7,277 nucleotides of DNA from UBA4615 sp044360485 (lineage in GTDB: Bacteria; Pseudomonadota; Gammaproteobacteria; Burkholderiales; Burkholderiaceae_E). The notes under the pieces were generated by a model. It did no database searches and was not told where the DNA came from. It saw only the letters and a list, made by a program, of their open reading frames with translations. Of the stretch, positions 1 through 6,431 are shown piece after piece. A program made the position numbers and the translations under genes. The stretch is taken from positions 1 through 7,277 of the forward strand of contig JBIKKG010000170.1 of the NCBI GenBank assembly GCA_044360485.1, in the 5' to 3' direction. The stretch's first letter is position 1. Every line of letters starts with the position of its first letter.

Positions 1-569
1 TGCGTGCGGCGGCCCAGATCGGATATCCGGTGGCCATGAAGATCGTTTCGGTCGATATTCCCCACAAGACCGAAGCAGGCGGCGTGCGCATCGGCATCAC
101 CGATGAGGCTGCGCTGCGTGCAGCGCATGCCCAGATCCTGGCCAATGTGAAGCAGTACGCACCCCAGGCCCGTCTGGAGGGTGTGCTCGTGCAGCAGATG
201 GTGAGCGGTGGCACCGAAGTCATCCTGGGCGCCACCCATGACCCGCTGTTCGGGCCGGCTGTGATGTTCGGTCTGGGCGGCATCTTTGCCGAAGTGATGA
301 AGGACGTGAGCTTTCGGATCGCACCGGTGACGCTGACCGAGGCTCACGACATGATCCGCGAGATCAAGGCCTTTCCGATTCTGGATGGTGCAAGAGGCCG
401 CCCCAAGGCGGACGTGGCGGCACTGGCTGATGCCATCGTGCGGCTGTCCGCGCTCGCCGTGGACCTGAAAGATCAGGTGGGTGAAATTGACGTCAATCCG
501 CTCTTCGTCATGCCGGCAGGGCAGGGTGTGGTGGCGGCCGACGCGCTGATCAAACCACTCGCACGCTGA
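1..569 (+). CDS. Acetate--CoA ligase (ADP-forming) family acyl-CoA synthetase, C-terminal ATP-grasp part (5' end outside window)
   Basis: The frame is open from the left edge: codons from base 3 read RAAAQIGYPVAMKIVS, so the GTG at 30 is an internal valine and not a start. About 188 residues are visible. The segment around IPHKTEAGGVRIGI is the typical ATP-grasp entry of ADP-forming acyl-CoA synthetases (succinyl-CoA-synthetase-like fusions of about 700 residues). It is followed by VLVQQMVSGGTEVILGA, then GLGGIFAEVMKDVSFRIAP, and by a terminal EIDVNPLFV strand where metal and nucleotide contacts lie in the family. Family members make an acyl-CoA from a carboxylate, ATP and CoA, releasing ADP and phosphate; some act on aromatic acids such as ferulate. 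The CoA-binding and phosphohistidine domains would lie upstream, so substrate cannot be inferred. The sulfatase gene follows 44 bases downstream on the same strand, probably in one transcript. The family call is secure; the substrate is unknown. Confidence 0.92.
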   Translation, partial: RAAAQIGYPVAMKIVSVDIPHKTEAGGVRIGITDEAALRAAHAQILANVKQYAPQARLEGVLVQQMVSGGTEVILGATHDPLFGPAVMFGLGGIFAEVMKDVSFRIAPVTLTEAHDMIREIKAFPILDGARGRPKADVAALADAIVRLSALAVDLKDQVGEIDVNPLFVMPAGQGVVAADALIKPLAR

Positions 570-601
570 GCGGACGCTTCAACCTTGATTGATACGCCAT
601 T

Positions 602-607
602 GAGGAG
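602..607 (+). promoter_or_regulatory. Shine-Dalgarno site of the sulfatase gene
   Basis: GAGGAG lies six bases before the ATG at 614. It fixes that ATG as the start and agrees with the protein starting shortly before the sulfatase fold. No convincing -35/-10 pair is visible in the 44-base gap, which fits co-transcription with the ligase gene. Confidence 0.75.
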
Positions 608-613
608 TCACCC

Positions 614-2881
614 ATGACCCAACCGGTTTTCAAAGGTCGCATCGCGCGTACGCATGCCGAGTCCAAACCGTGGTGGGCGCCGATGCCGCGTCCGCGCGAG
701 GGTTCGCCCAACATCGTGACCATCCTGTTCGACGACACTGGCTTTTCGCATTTCGGCTGTTATGGCTCGACGATCGAGACGCCGAACATCGACCGACTCG
801 CAGCGGGTGGATTGCGCTACACCAACTACCACACCACCGCCTTGTGCTCACCCACCCGTGCGGCGCTTCTGACCGGGCGCAATCACCATTCGGTGGGGAT
901 GCGGGGTCTGGCCAACTGGAACACCGGTTTTCCCAATTGCACCGGCAGCATCAGCCGCAGTGCTGCCACGCTGGCCGAAATGATTCGACCCCAGGGCTAC
1001 TCCACTTTTGCGGTAGGCAAGTGGCATCTGACGCCCATGGAAGAGACCTCGGCAGCCGGTCCGTTTGATCAATGGCCCCTGGCGCGTGGCTTTGATCGTT
1101 TCTACGGGTTCATGCAAGGCGAGACCGACCAGTTTGCCCCCGAGTTGTATTGCGACAACCGGCCGATCGATCCGCCACGCACGCCCGAGCAGGGCTACCA
1201 CCTGACCGAGGATCTGATCGATCAGGCCATTGGCATGCTGCGCAGCCAGAAGTCGGCCATCCCGGAAAAACCTTTTTTCCTGTACCTGTGCTTCGGGGCC
1301 ACGCATGCGCCGCACCAGGCGCCCGAGTCTTACGTGCGCAAGTATCGGGGCCGCTTCGATGCAGGCTGGGACGTCATTCGTCAGCAGTGGTTCGAGCGGC
1401 AAAAGGCCTTGGGCATTATTCCGGCCGATACCGAACTGGCGCCGCGCAATCCCGGGGTGGTCCCCTGGGACAGTCTGAGCGACGATGAAAAGCGTGTGGC
1501 GGTGCGACTGCAGGAGGCCTTCGCCGGATTCCTCGATCACACCGACGAGCAGGTGGGCCGACTGCTGGCGTTCCTTGAGCAGATCGGCGAACTCGACAAC
1601 ACCGTGCTGATGGTCACTTCGGACAATGGCGCCAGTCAGGAGGGTGGGCCGATCGGGGTGATCGACACCTTCAAGTACTTCAACGGCATTCCTGAGTCCA
1701 TCGATGAAACGCTGGCGCGCATCGATGACATTGGCGGCCCTAATTCCAACACCAACTACCCCTGGGGCTGGGCGCAGGTCGGCAATACACCCGGCAAACG
1801 CTACAAACAAAATACGCATGGCGGTGGCATTCGTGATCCGCTCATCGTGCACTGGCCGGCCGTGATTGCCGACAAGGGCGGCATTCGCACCCAGTTTCAT
1901 CATGTGACCGACATCACGCCCACATTGCTTGAAATTGCGGGGGTCACACCGCCCGATTCAGTGAACGGCGTGGCGCAGATGCCGGTGCATGGCGAGAGCC
2001 TGCTCTACACCTTTGATGCAGCGTCGGTGGGGCAGCCTTCACGCAAAGCCTCTCAATACTTTGAGATGTACGGCAGCCGCGCTATCTGGTCAGGTGGCTG
2101 GAAGGCGGTGTGCTATCACAAGCGGGGCACACCGTTCGAAGAGGACCGCTGGGAGCTTTACCACCTGGAGAACGATTTTTCCGAGTGCCGCGATTTGGCC
2201 GAGCAGGAGCCAGGCAAGCTTGCGCAACTCGTCGAGCTCTGGTGGGCCGAGGCAGGGCGCTATGGTGTGCTGCCGCTCGATGACCGCACCGCGCAGTTGT
2301 GGTCGCCATCGCCTCGTGACCGCACGCCACGCAACCGCGAGCGCTATGTGCTGTATCCGCCGGTCGCACATATGTCGGGCGAGGTGGCGCCGCCCTTGGG
2401 CAATCGCAGCTTTACCGTGACGGCTGAGCTGCGGCGTCCGAAGGCCGACGCTCAGGGCGCCATCTTTGCGCTGGGGTCGAACAACAATGGCATGGCGTTC
2501 TATGTGCTGGGTGATCGGCTGATCTTCGACTACAACCTGTTTTCGAAGCACTACAAGGCGATATCTGATCGACCTGTGCCAGCGGGCGACTGCACAGTTT
2601 CCGTGGTCTTCGAAAAGCTCGGTGAACAGGGCCGCGCGACGCTCATGATTGATGGCGCTGCATGCGGGCAGGTGGACGTGCCCAAGGTGTTGCGCATGAT
2701 CTCGTCGTACGGCATGGATGCCGGGCGCGACAGCGGCGCCGCGGTGAGTAATGATTACGCTGTGCCGTTCGAATTCCAGGGCAGTATCGGCAAACTGGTG
2801 TTCGAGATGCCGCGTCGAAACAAACGTGACGAAAAAGAGGCGCGCGAAGCGAAGATGCGCAGCGATCTGTCGCGTCAATGA
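614..2881 (+). CDS. Arylsulfatase, cysteine-type, cytosolic, with C-terminal beta-sandwich domain
   Basis: This 755-residue sulfatase hydrolyses sulfate esters. The active-site signature CSPTRAALLTG starts at C78; in this family the Cys is converted to formylglycine by a separate maturase, which is not in the window. By comparison with the Pseudomonas aeruginosa arylsulfatase, the likely calcium ligands are D40, D41, D337 and N338, and the likely substrate or sulfate contacts are R82, K136, H138, H231 and K398. The core covers about residues 31-450. A C-terminal subdomain with WELYHLENDFSE (513-524) follows. Residues about 598-732 look like the concanavalin-like beta-sandwich found in long arylsulfatases of the mycobacterial AtsA/AtsD kind. 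The last 23 residues are highly charged. There is no signal peptide or membrane segment, so the enzyme should be cytosolic and act on imported sulfate esters. All expected catalytic residues are present. The natural substrate is unknown. Confidence 0.95.
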   Translation: MTQPVFKGRIARTHAESKPWWAPMPRPREGSPNIVTILFDDTGFSHFGCYGSTIETPNIDRLAAGGLRYTNYHTTALCSPTRAALLTGRNHHSVGMRGLANWNTGFPNCTGSISRSAATLAEMIRPQGYSTFAVGKWHLTPMEETSAAGPFDQWPLARGFDRFYGFMQGETDQFAPELYCDNRPIDPPRTPEQGYHLTEDLIDQAIGMLRSQKSAIPEKPFFLYLCFGATHAPHQAPESYVRKYRGRFDAGWDVIRQQWFERQKALGIIPADTELAPRNPGVVPWDSLSDDEKRVAVRLQEAFAGFLDHTDEQVGRLLAFLEQIGELDNTVLMVTSDNGASQEGGPIGVIDTFKYFNGIPESIDETLARIDDIGGPNSNTNYPWGWAQVGNTPGKRYKQNTHGGGIRDPLIVHWPAVIADKGGIRTQFHHVTDITPTLLEIAGVTPPDSVNGVAQMPVHGESLLYTFDAASVGQPSRKASQYFEMYGSRAIWSGGWKAVCYHKRGTPFEEDRWELYHLENDFSECRDLAEQEPGKLAQLVELWWAEAGRYGVLPLDDRTAQLWSPSPRDRTPRNRERYVLYPPVAHMSGEVAPPLGNRSFTVTAELRRPKADAQGAIFALGSNNNGMAFYVLGDRLIFDYNLFSKHYKAISDRPVPAGDCTVSVVFEKLGEQGRATLMIDGAACGQVDVPKVLRMISSYGMDAGRDSGAAVSNDYAVPFEFQGSIGKLVFEMPRRNKRDEKEAREAKMRSDLSRQ

Positions 2882-2939
2882 CGCCTCATCAACATGCAGA
2901 GCACAGCCGCATTGGCACCCCGTGAAACATTCGTCTTGC

Positions 2940-2945
2940 AGGAGG
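2940..2945 (+). promoter_or_regulatory. Consensus Shine-Dalgarno site of the alpha/beta hydrolase gene
   Basis: A perfect AGGAGG lies eight bases before the ATG at 2954 and settles the start. The rest of the 72-base gap after the sulfatase stop holds no clear terminator or promoter, so the two genes are probably co-transcribed. Confidence 0.8.
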
Positions 2946-2953
2946 TTTGAGGC

Positions 2954-3826
2954 ATGAAAGACAGCGCATCCGAATATCTCGACATCCGGGGCCTGAATCT
3001 TCACTGCCGCACATGGGGTGACCCCGCGGCGCCCTGTCTGGTGATGCTGCACGGATTTCAGGACTGTTCGGCGTCCTGGCAATTCACGGTCGATGCGCTC
3101 AAGCAAGACTGGTTCGTGGTGGCACCCGATTGGCGCGGCTACGGCCTGTCGGACTGGAGCGGTGCGGACAGCTACACGATGGTCGACAATCTGGCGGATC
3201 TTGATCGTATCCTCGACCATTACACCCCCGAGCGTGCTGCGCGCATCGTGGCGCACAGCATGGGGGCCAGCGTAGCGGCGCTCTACGCAGGCGTGCGTCC
3301 CGATCGGGTCTCGGCGTTCATCAATGTCGATGGGTTTGGACCTTCAGCCTTTCGCCAGGACCCGGCACCGCGGCGGCTCGCCAAGTGGTTGGCGCAACTG
3401 CATGACGACACGCCGCAGCGTCCGTATGCAGACTTCGACGAATTTGCCATGCGCATGCAGTCGGAGAATCCGCGCCTGACCGATGAGCGCGCGCGGTTCA
3501 TCGTGCAGCATTGGGGTCAGGAACAAGCGGAAGGTGGTGTGCAGCGACGGGCGGACCCGGCACACAAGCGCATCAATCCTCAGCCCATGCCTGCAGACGA
3601 GATGCTGGCCTGCTGGCAGCAGACGCAGGCTGCAGTGCTCTGGGTGGATGGCGCGCAATCGGGTCTGTGGGCGCGTCTGACCGCCCAGCCGGAAGAATTT
3701 GAACGCCGTTCCATGGCCTACGGCAACCTGCAGATCGAGCACATCCAGGATGCCGGCCACAACGTGCATCATGACCAGCCTGAGCAGTTGGCTCAGGTCA
3801 TCGAAGCTTTCCTGATGCGAGGATGA
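2954..3826 (+). CDS. Alpha/beta hydrolase
   Basis: This 290-residue protein has the alpha/beta-hydrolase fold. VMLHGFQD (H33, G34) forms the oxyanion loop, DWRGYGLSD (59-67) follows strand 4, and the nucleophile elbow is VAHSMGAS with S102 as nucleophile. H269 in DAGHNVHH is the likely catalytic His. The elbow reads A-H-S-M-G rather than the usual G-x-S-x-G. The residue after strand 7, where Asp is normally expected (VDGAQSG, about S236), is not acidic. The catalytic acid is therefore either D126 in NVDGFG, after strand 6, or D232. A cap domain probably spans about 130-225. There is no signal peptide, so it is cytosolic. Its place behind the sulfatase suggests it acts on the same substrate or its desulfated product, for example as an esterase; this is inference. 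Dehalogenase is unlikely because the nucleophile is Ser, and no substrate is evident. Confidence 0.9.
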   Translation: MKDSASEYLDIRGLNLHCRTWGDPAAPCLVMLHGFQDCSASWQFTVDALKQDWFVVAPDWRGYGLSDWSGADSYTMVDNLADLDRILDHYTPERAARIVAHSMGASVAALYAGVRPDRVSAFINVDGFGPSAFRQDPAPRRLAKWLAQLHDDTPQRPYADFDEFAMRMQSENPRLTDERARFIVQHWGQEQAEGGVQRRADPAHKRINPQPMPADEMLACWQQTQAAVLWVDGAQSGLWARLTAQPEEFERRSMAYGNLQIEHIQDAGHNVHHDQPEQLAQVIEAFLMRG

Positions 3827-3868
3827 ACTGCCCGACGGGCGGCCTCGGTTTGGCCCTCAGCCAAGTCC

Positions 3869-4825
3869 TCAGCTTTGTGTGACAGCGGCCCGTCGCGATT
3901 CGCGCCGGGCAATCCATAGCGTGGCCAGGACAATGACCACGCCGCCGAGCAGGGTCGTGCTGCTCGGGTGATCCCCAAAGATCAGAAAGCCCCAGGCGGT
4001 TGCCCATAGCAGGTCGAGGAATTTCACCGATTGTGTGGAGCTCAGATCGGCGGCGCGCAACGAATGCGTCAGGAAGAAATGACCGAGGCTGCCCAGCACG
4101 CCGGTAATCAGCAACATGAGCCACTGCGTCGCGGTGGGGGCTTGCCAGACCCACAATGCCATGGGCAGCGTGATGATCGACACCGTAATGCCTTGCCAGA
4201 CCACGATGGTCTGAGGATTCTCGTGGCGCGTGAGGATCTTGGTGAGCAGAAACGACAGCGAAAACATCGGAGCCGAAGCGAGCATGATCAGCGAGTACCA
4301 CCCGCCTGATCCGCTCAGACGCGGACCGACGACGATCAGTACGCCGATGAAGCCGATGAGGGCGGCGACCCATCGATCGAGGCGCATCTTTTCGCCGAGC
4401 AGATAAGCTGCGCCGATCATCGAGAAAATCGGACCGGTATAGCCGATCGCGGTCATGTCGGCCAAGGCAAGGTGAGGCAAGGCATAAAACCATAGGCTCA
4501 GCCCAATGGCATGCACAAAGCCCCGACTGAACTGTCCGCGGATATCCCGCGGGCGGTAGTGAGGCAGACCCACCCGCAGCATGAGCGGCAACATGACCAG
4601 CACACCCATGAGGTAGCGCAGAAACTGCGCCTGGAAGGGGTGCATCGACTGGGTCAACACGCGCAAGAACGTGTTGAGGACTGAGAAAGTAAAGCCCGCA
4701 GCCGCAGCCCAGATCATGGCCTGGGTGGTGACGGGCGCATTGCGAAACCATCGGACCTGCGTGAGGATCAGCTTTCGCAAGCCCCGCAGCGGGCGCTGCA
4801 GTAACGCGTTTGACTCTTTGCTCAT
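3869..4825 (-). CDS. EamA/DMT-superfamily permease (RhaT-like)
   Basis: This is a 318-residue inner-membrane protein with about ten hydrophobic helices in two EamA repeats (roughly residues 34-167 and 175-307). The first repeat carries the conserved GYTGPIFSM...LLGEKM pattern with E135 at the end of its helix. The equivalent position in the second repeat is Asp (D285, LIFGDHPS). The first 35 residues are basic and hydrophilic. DMT/EamA members export or import small metabolites such as amino acids, sugars or nucleotide precursors; the substrate cannot be predicted. The ATG at 4825 has no clear Shine-Dalgarno, but a TATAAT lies just upstream, so translation may begin on a nearly leaderless transcript. 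A second possible start is Met37, but that would remove the N-terminal tail and start directly in the first helix. The gene converges on the hydrolase gene, with 42 bases between the two stops. Confidence 0.92.
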   Translation of the reverse strand: MSKESNALLQRPLRGLRKLILTQVRWFRNAPVTTQAMIWAAAAGFTFSVLNTFLRVLTQSMHPFQAQFLRYLMGVLVMLPLMLRVGLPHYRPRDIRGQFSRGFVHAIGLSLWFYALPHLALADMTAIGYTGPIFSMIGAAYLLGEKMRLDRWVAALIGFIGVLIVVGPRLSGSGGWYSLIMLASAPMFSLSFLLTKILTRHENPQTIVVWQGITVSIITLPMALWVWQAPTATQWLMLLITGVLGSLGHFFLTHSLRAADLSSTQSVKFLDLLWATAWGFLIFGDHPSSTTLLGGVVIVLATLWIARRESRRAAVTQS

Positions 4826-4834
4826 CAGCCCACG

Positions 4835-4840
4835 ATTATA
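4835..4840 (-). promoter_or_regulatory. Possible -10 box of the permease gene
   Basis: Read on the minus strand, this is an exact TATAAT in otherwise GC-rich DNA, ending nine bases before the permease ATG. Transcription from it would start one to three bases before the ATG, giving an almost leaderless mRNA. At the usual spacing of 16 to 18 bases there is no good -35 hexamer (the candidates are GC-rich), so the promoter is weak, activator-dependent or coincidental. Confidence 0.4.
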
Positions 4841-4896
4841 CGGCGCTTGAGGCAGAGCCCGCAGCGCCGACCCTTTCGGTTTCAGGGCTCAGGTGT

Positions 4897-4917
4897 GCGC
4901 CGAGCACCCTGCGGCGC
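4897..4917 (-). terminator. GC-rich hairpin behind the SDR gene, without a U tract
   Basis: A perfect six-base inverted repeat, GCGCCG and CGGCGC with a nine-base loop, begins 16 bases past the SDR stop codon. It could end or stabilise the leftward transcript. It lacks the run of T that follows an intrinsic terminator, so Rho-dependent termination or 3'-end protection is as likely. A second inverted repeat, GAGCCC at 4855-4860 and GGGCTC at 4885-4890 with a 24-base spacer, lies in the same 108-base gap between the SDR and permease genes. Its role is unknown. Confidence 0.3.
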
Positions 4918-4933
4918 CCGATGTGGTGTCAGA

Positions 4934-5701
4934 TCAGTCCGGAATGGCTTGCACCGCCGGCGCCAGCATGCGGTTCCACGCAGGGGTGATCAGCACTTCG
5001 TTCAGGCAGACATGCGCCGGCATCCGAGCCAGGAAGAGCATGAGTTCGCCGCAGTCTTCAGGCTGGACCAGACGTGCACGTTGCTCGGGTGTGACCGGGA
5101 CCGGCCGCTTATCCAGGATCGGTGTGGCCACCTCGCCCGGGCAGACCGATGTGGCCCGAATGCCATGAATGAATTCCTCGGTGTTCAGGCTGTCGGTCAT
5201 CGCATTGAGTCCGAACTTGGCAGCGCTGTAGGCCGGTCCGGTCATGACGCCGACACGCTTGCCCGCCATGGACGAGATGTTGATGATCAACCCGTCCTTC
5301 TGGCGCCGCATGATCGAGAGTACCGCGCGGCAACAGTAGAACGCACCGTCCAGATCGATGCGCAGGACGGTATCCCAGTCTTCGGTGCTCAGGTGCTTCC
5401 AGTTGCGGCGCGTCACGTTGAGCCCCGCACTGTTGACCACCACATCCAGGCGCCCTTCCTGCTGTTCGATACTTTGAACCACCGCCGTGACGGCTTTCAC
5501 ATCGGTGACATCAAGTGGCGCGATACGCGCTTGCCCGCCTGCCTCGGTGATGCGCTGGGCCACACGCGTCAGCTCCGATGCGCGGCGCCCGGAGAGCACA
5601 AGCTTCATGCCGGCACCCGCCAGTGCCAGTGCTGAACCTTCGCCGATGCCGGTGCCCGCTCCGGTCACCCAGGCCACTTTGCCCTTCAGATCACGCAACA
5701 T
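4934..5701 (-). CDS. Short-chain dehydrogenase/reductase (SDR), NADP(H)-type
   Basis: This 255-residue protein has the length and motif order of classical SDRs. The nucleotide-binding TGAGTGIG spans residues 13-20. SGRR (37-40) at the end of strand 2 carries the two arginines usual for NADP(H) preference. LDV (63-65) and NSAG (90-93) follow. The catalytic Ser is S144 in NISSMAG, and the Tyr and Lys are Y158 and K162 in YSAAK. The fourth tetrad residue, usually Asn in a NxxG-like stretch, is Asp here (D116 in RIDLDGAF). The CPGEV motif (188-192) is also present. The protein is cytosolic and probably interconverts an alcohol and a ketone, perhaps at acyl-CoA level, given the CoA transferase upstream; substrate unknown. 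A good Shine-Dalgarno (AAGGAG) fixes the start. It lies 48 bases downstream of the histidine phosphatase gene, probably in one operon. Confidence 0.93.
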   Translation of the reverse strand: MLRDLKGKVAWVTGAGTGIGEGSALALAGAGMKLVLSGRRASELTRVAQRITEAGGQARIAPLDVTDVKAVTAVVQSIEQQEGRLDVVVNSAGLNVTRRNWKHLSTEDWDTVLRIDLDGAFYCCRAVLSIMRRQKDGLIINISSMAGKRVGVMTGPAYSAAKFGLNAMTDSLNTEEFIHGIRATSVCPGEVATPILDKRPVPVTPEQRARLVQPEDCGELMLFLARMPAHVCLNEVLITPAWNRMLAPAVQAIPD

Positions 5702-5707
5702 GCTTGT

Positions 5708-5713
5708 CTCCTT
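5708..5713 (-). promoter_or_regulatory. Shine-Dalgarno site of the SDR gene
   Basis: AAGGAG on the minus strand lies six bases before the ATG at 5701. This decides the start and fits the N terminus, where the Rossmann glycine motif begins about 13 residues in, as usual for this family. Confidence 0.75.
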
Positions 5714-5749
5714 CAGTCATGGACGGGCCTGTGGCGCATGTCCATGCGC

Positions 5750-6424
5750 TCAGGCAAACGTGATGGCGCCTCGGCGGTCGGCCCGCTCGAGGTGCGGAAT
5801 ATTGTTGAAGCTGGTCAGACGCAGGCGATCGCCGTGAGCGATCAGTTCGCAAAAGCCGGTGTTGCGAAACTGCAGGTTGAACTCGATGGCGACCGCTGCA
5901 GGGGCGCCTGTGATGTCGCCCAGCAAGCGCCCGATGGCGCCCCCTGAGCTGACCACCAGCGCGGTGTCATCGCGCCCCAGACCTGCAGTGGCTTGAGCGA
6001 GGCCAGCATGGATGCGCACGGCAAAGTCGGCCCAGGATTCCGGCACATCGGTCAGGCGGTCCTGGGACCAGGCCAGCATGCCTTCGCGGAAGGTTTGCCA
6101 ATAGCCGCGATAGTCGGTCTTTTGCCGCGCCACCGGGTCAGCCCCGCCGGTGTGCGCAGCCCAGATCCGCTCGCCGTGATATTCGTTCAGACCCGCGTGT
6201 GACTGCGCCATGGCCGGGTCCATGTCCATCACGCTCAGCAGCTCGCTGGCGGTGTCACGCTGACGCTTGAGTGTGCCCGTCACCACACGCGAGAACACGA
6301 CGCCGCGCTCTTTGAAATACTCACCCAGCCAGCGCGACTGCTGACGCCCCTGATCGGACAGTCGATCGTAGTCGTGTGTACCGAACGACGCCTGAGCGTG
6401 TCTGACCAGAAAGAGCAGCGCCAT
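5750..6424 (-). CDS. Histidine phosphatase family protein (phosphoglycerate-mutase-like)
   Basis: This 224-residue protein starts at ATG 6424. The frame stays open further upstream to 6502, but that stretch lies inside the CoA transferase gene. The first residues from this ATG, MALLFLVRHAQASFG, are the canonical strand 1 and RH motif, with H9 as the phospho-acceptor. R8 and R54 (TLKRQRDTA) are the expected phosphate-pocket arginines, and E81 (NEYHGERI) is the likely acid. The second catalytic His, normally in a V-x-H-G-G stretch, is Ser here (S160, LVVSSGG), so one of the four core residues is missing. The C-terminal SFNNIPHL (205-212) resembles a conserved ending of this bacterial subgroup. 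It starts seven bases after the CoA transferase stop with only a weak ribosome site (GAG), which suggests translational coupling. Cofactor-dependent glycolytic mutase activity is unlikely. It may be a phosphatase of unknown substrate or a degenerate, non-catalytic member. Confidence 0.88.
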   Translation of the reverse strand: MALLFLVRHAQASFGTHDYDRLSDQGRQQSRWLGEYFKERGVVFSRVVTGTLKRQRDTASELLSVMDMDPAMAQSHAGLNEYHGERIWAAHTGGADPVARQKTDYRGYWQTFREGMLAWSQDRLTDVPESWADFAVRIHAGLAQATAGLGRDDTALVVSSGGAIGRLLGDITGAPAAVAIEFNLQFRNTGFCELIAHGDRLRLTSFNNIPHLERADRRGAITFA

Positions 6425-6431
6425 CGGTGGC

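Noticed and set aside
30..32. GTG at 30 as the start of the acyl-CoA ligase
   Set aside because: The frame continues to the left edge with conserved ATP-grasp sequence (QIGYPVAMK), so this codon is internal.
848..1903. A 351-residue open frame on the minus strand inside the sulfatase gene
   Set aside because: It lies fully antisense to a gene with all expected sulfatase motifs. Long antisense frames are common in GC-rich DNA, and its translation resembles no family I know.
2090..3256. A 388-residue open frame on the minus strand spanning the sulfatase end and the hydrolase start
   Set aside because: It crosses two well-supported genes and their strong ribosome binding site, is rich in His and Arg as shadow frames are, and has no recognisable motif.
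3828..3842. Short hairpin between the convergent hydrolase and permease genes (CTGCCC / GGGCGG with a three-base loop)
   Set aside because: It contains a wobble pair, has a very small loop and no T run after it, so a bidirectional terminator cannot be claimed.
4847..5635. A 262-residue open frame on the plus strand opposite the SDR gene
   Set aside because: It is antisense to an SDR with complete motifs and has the Arg/His-rich composition of a shadow frame.
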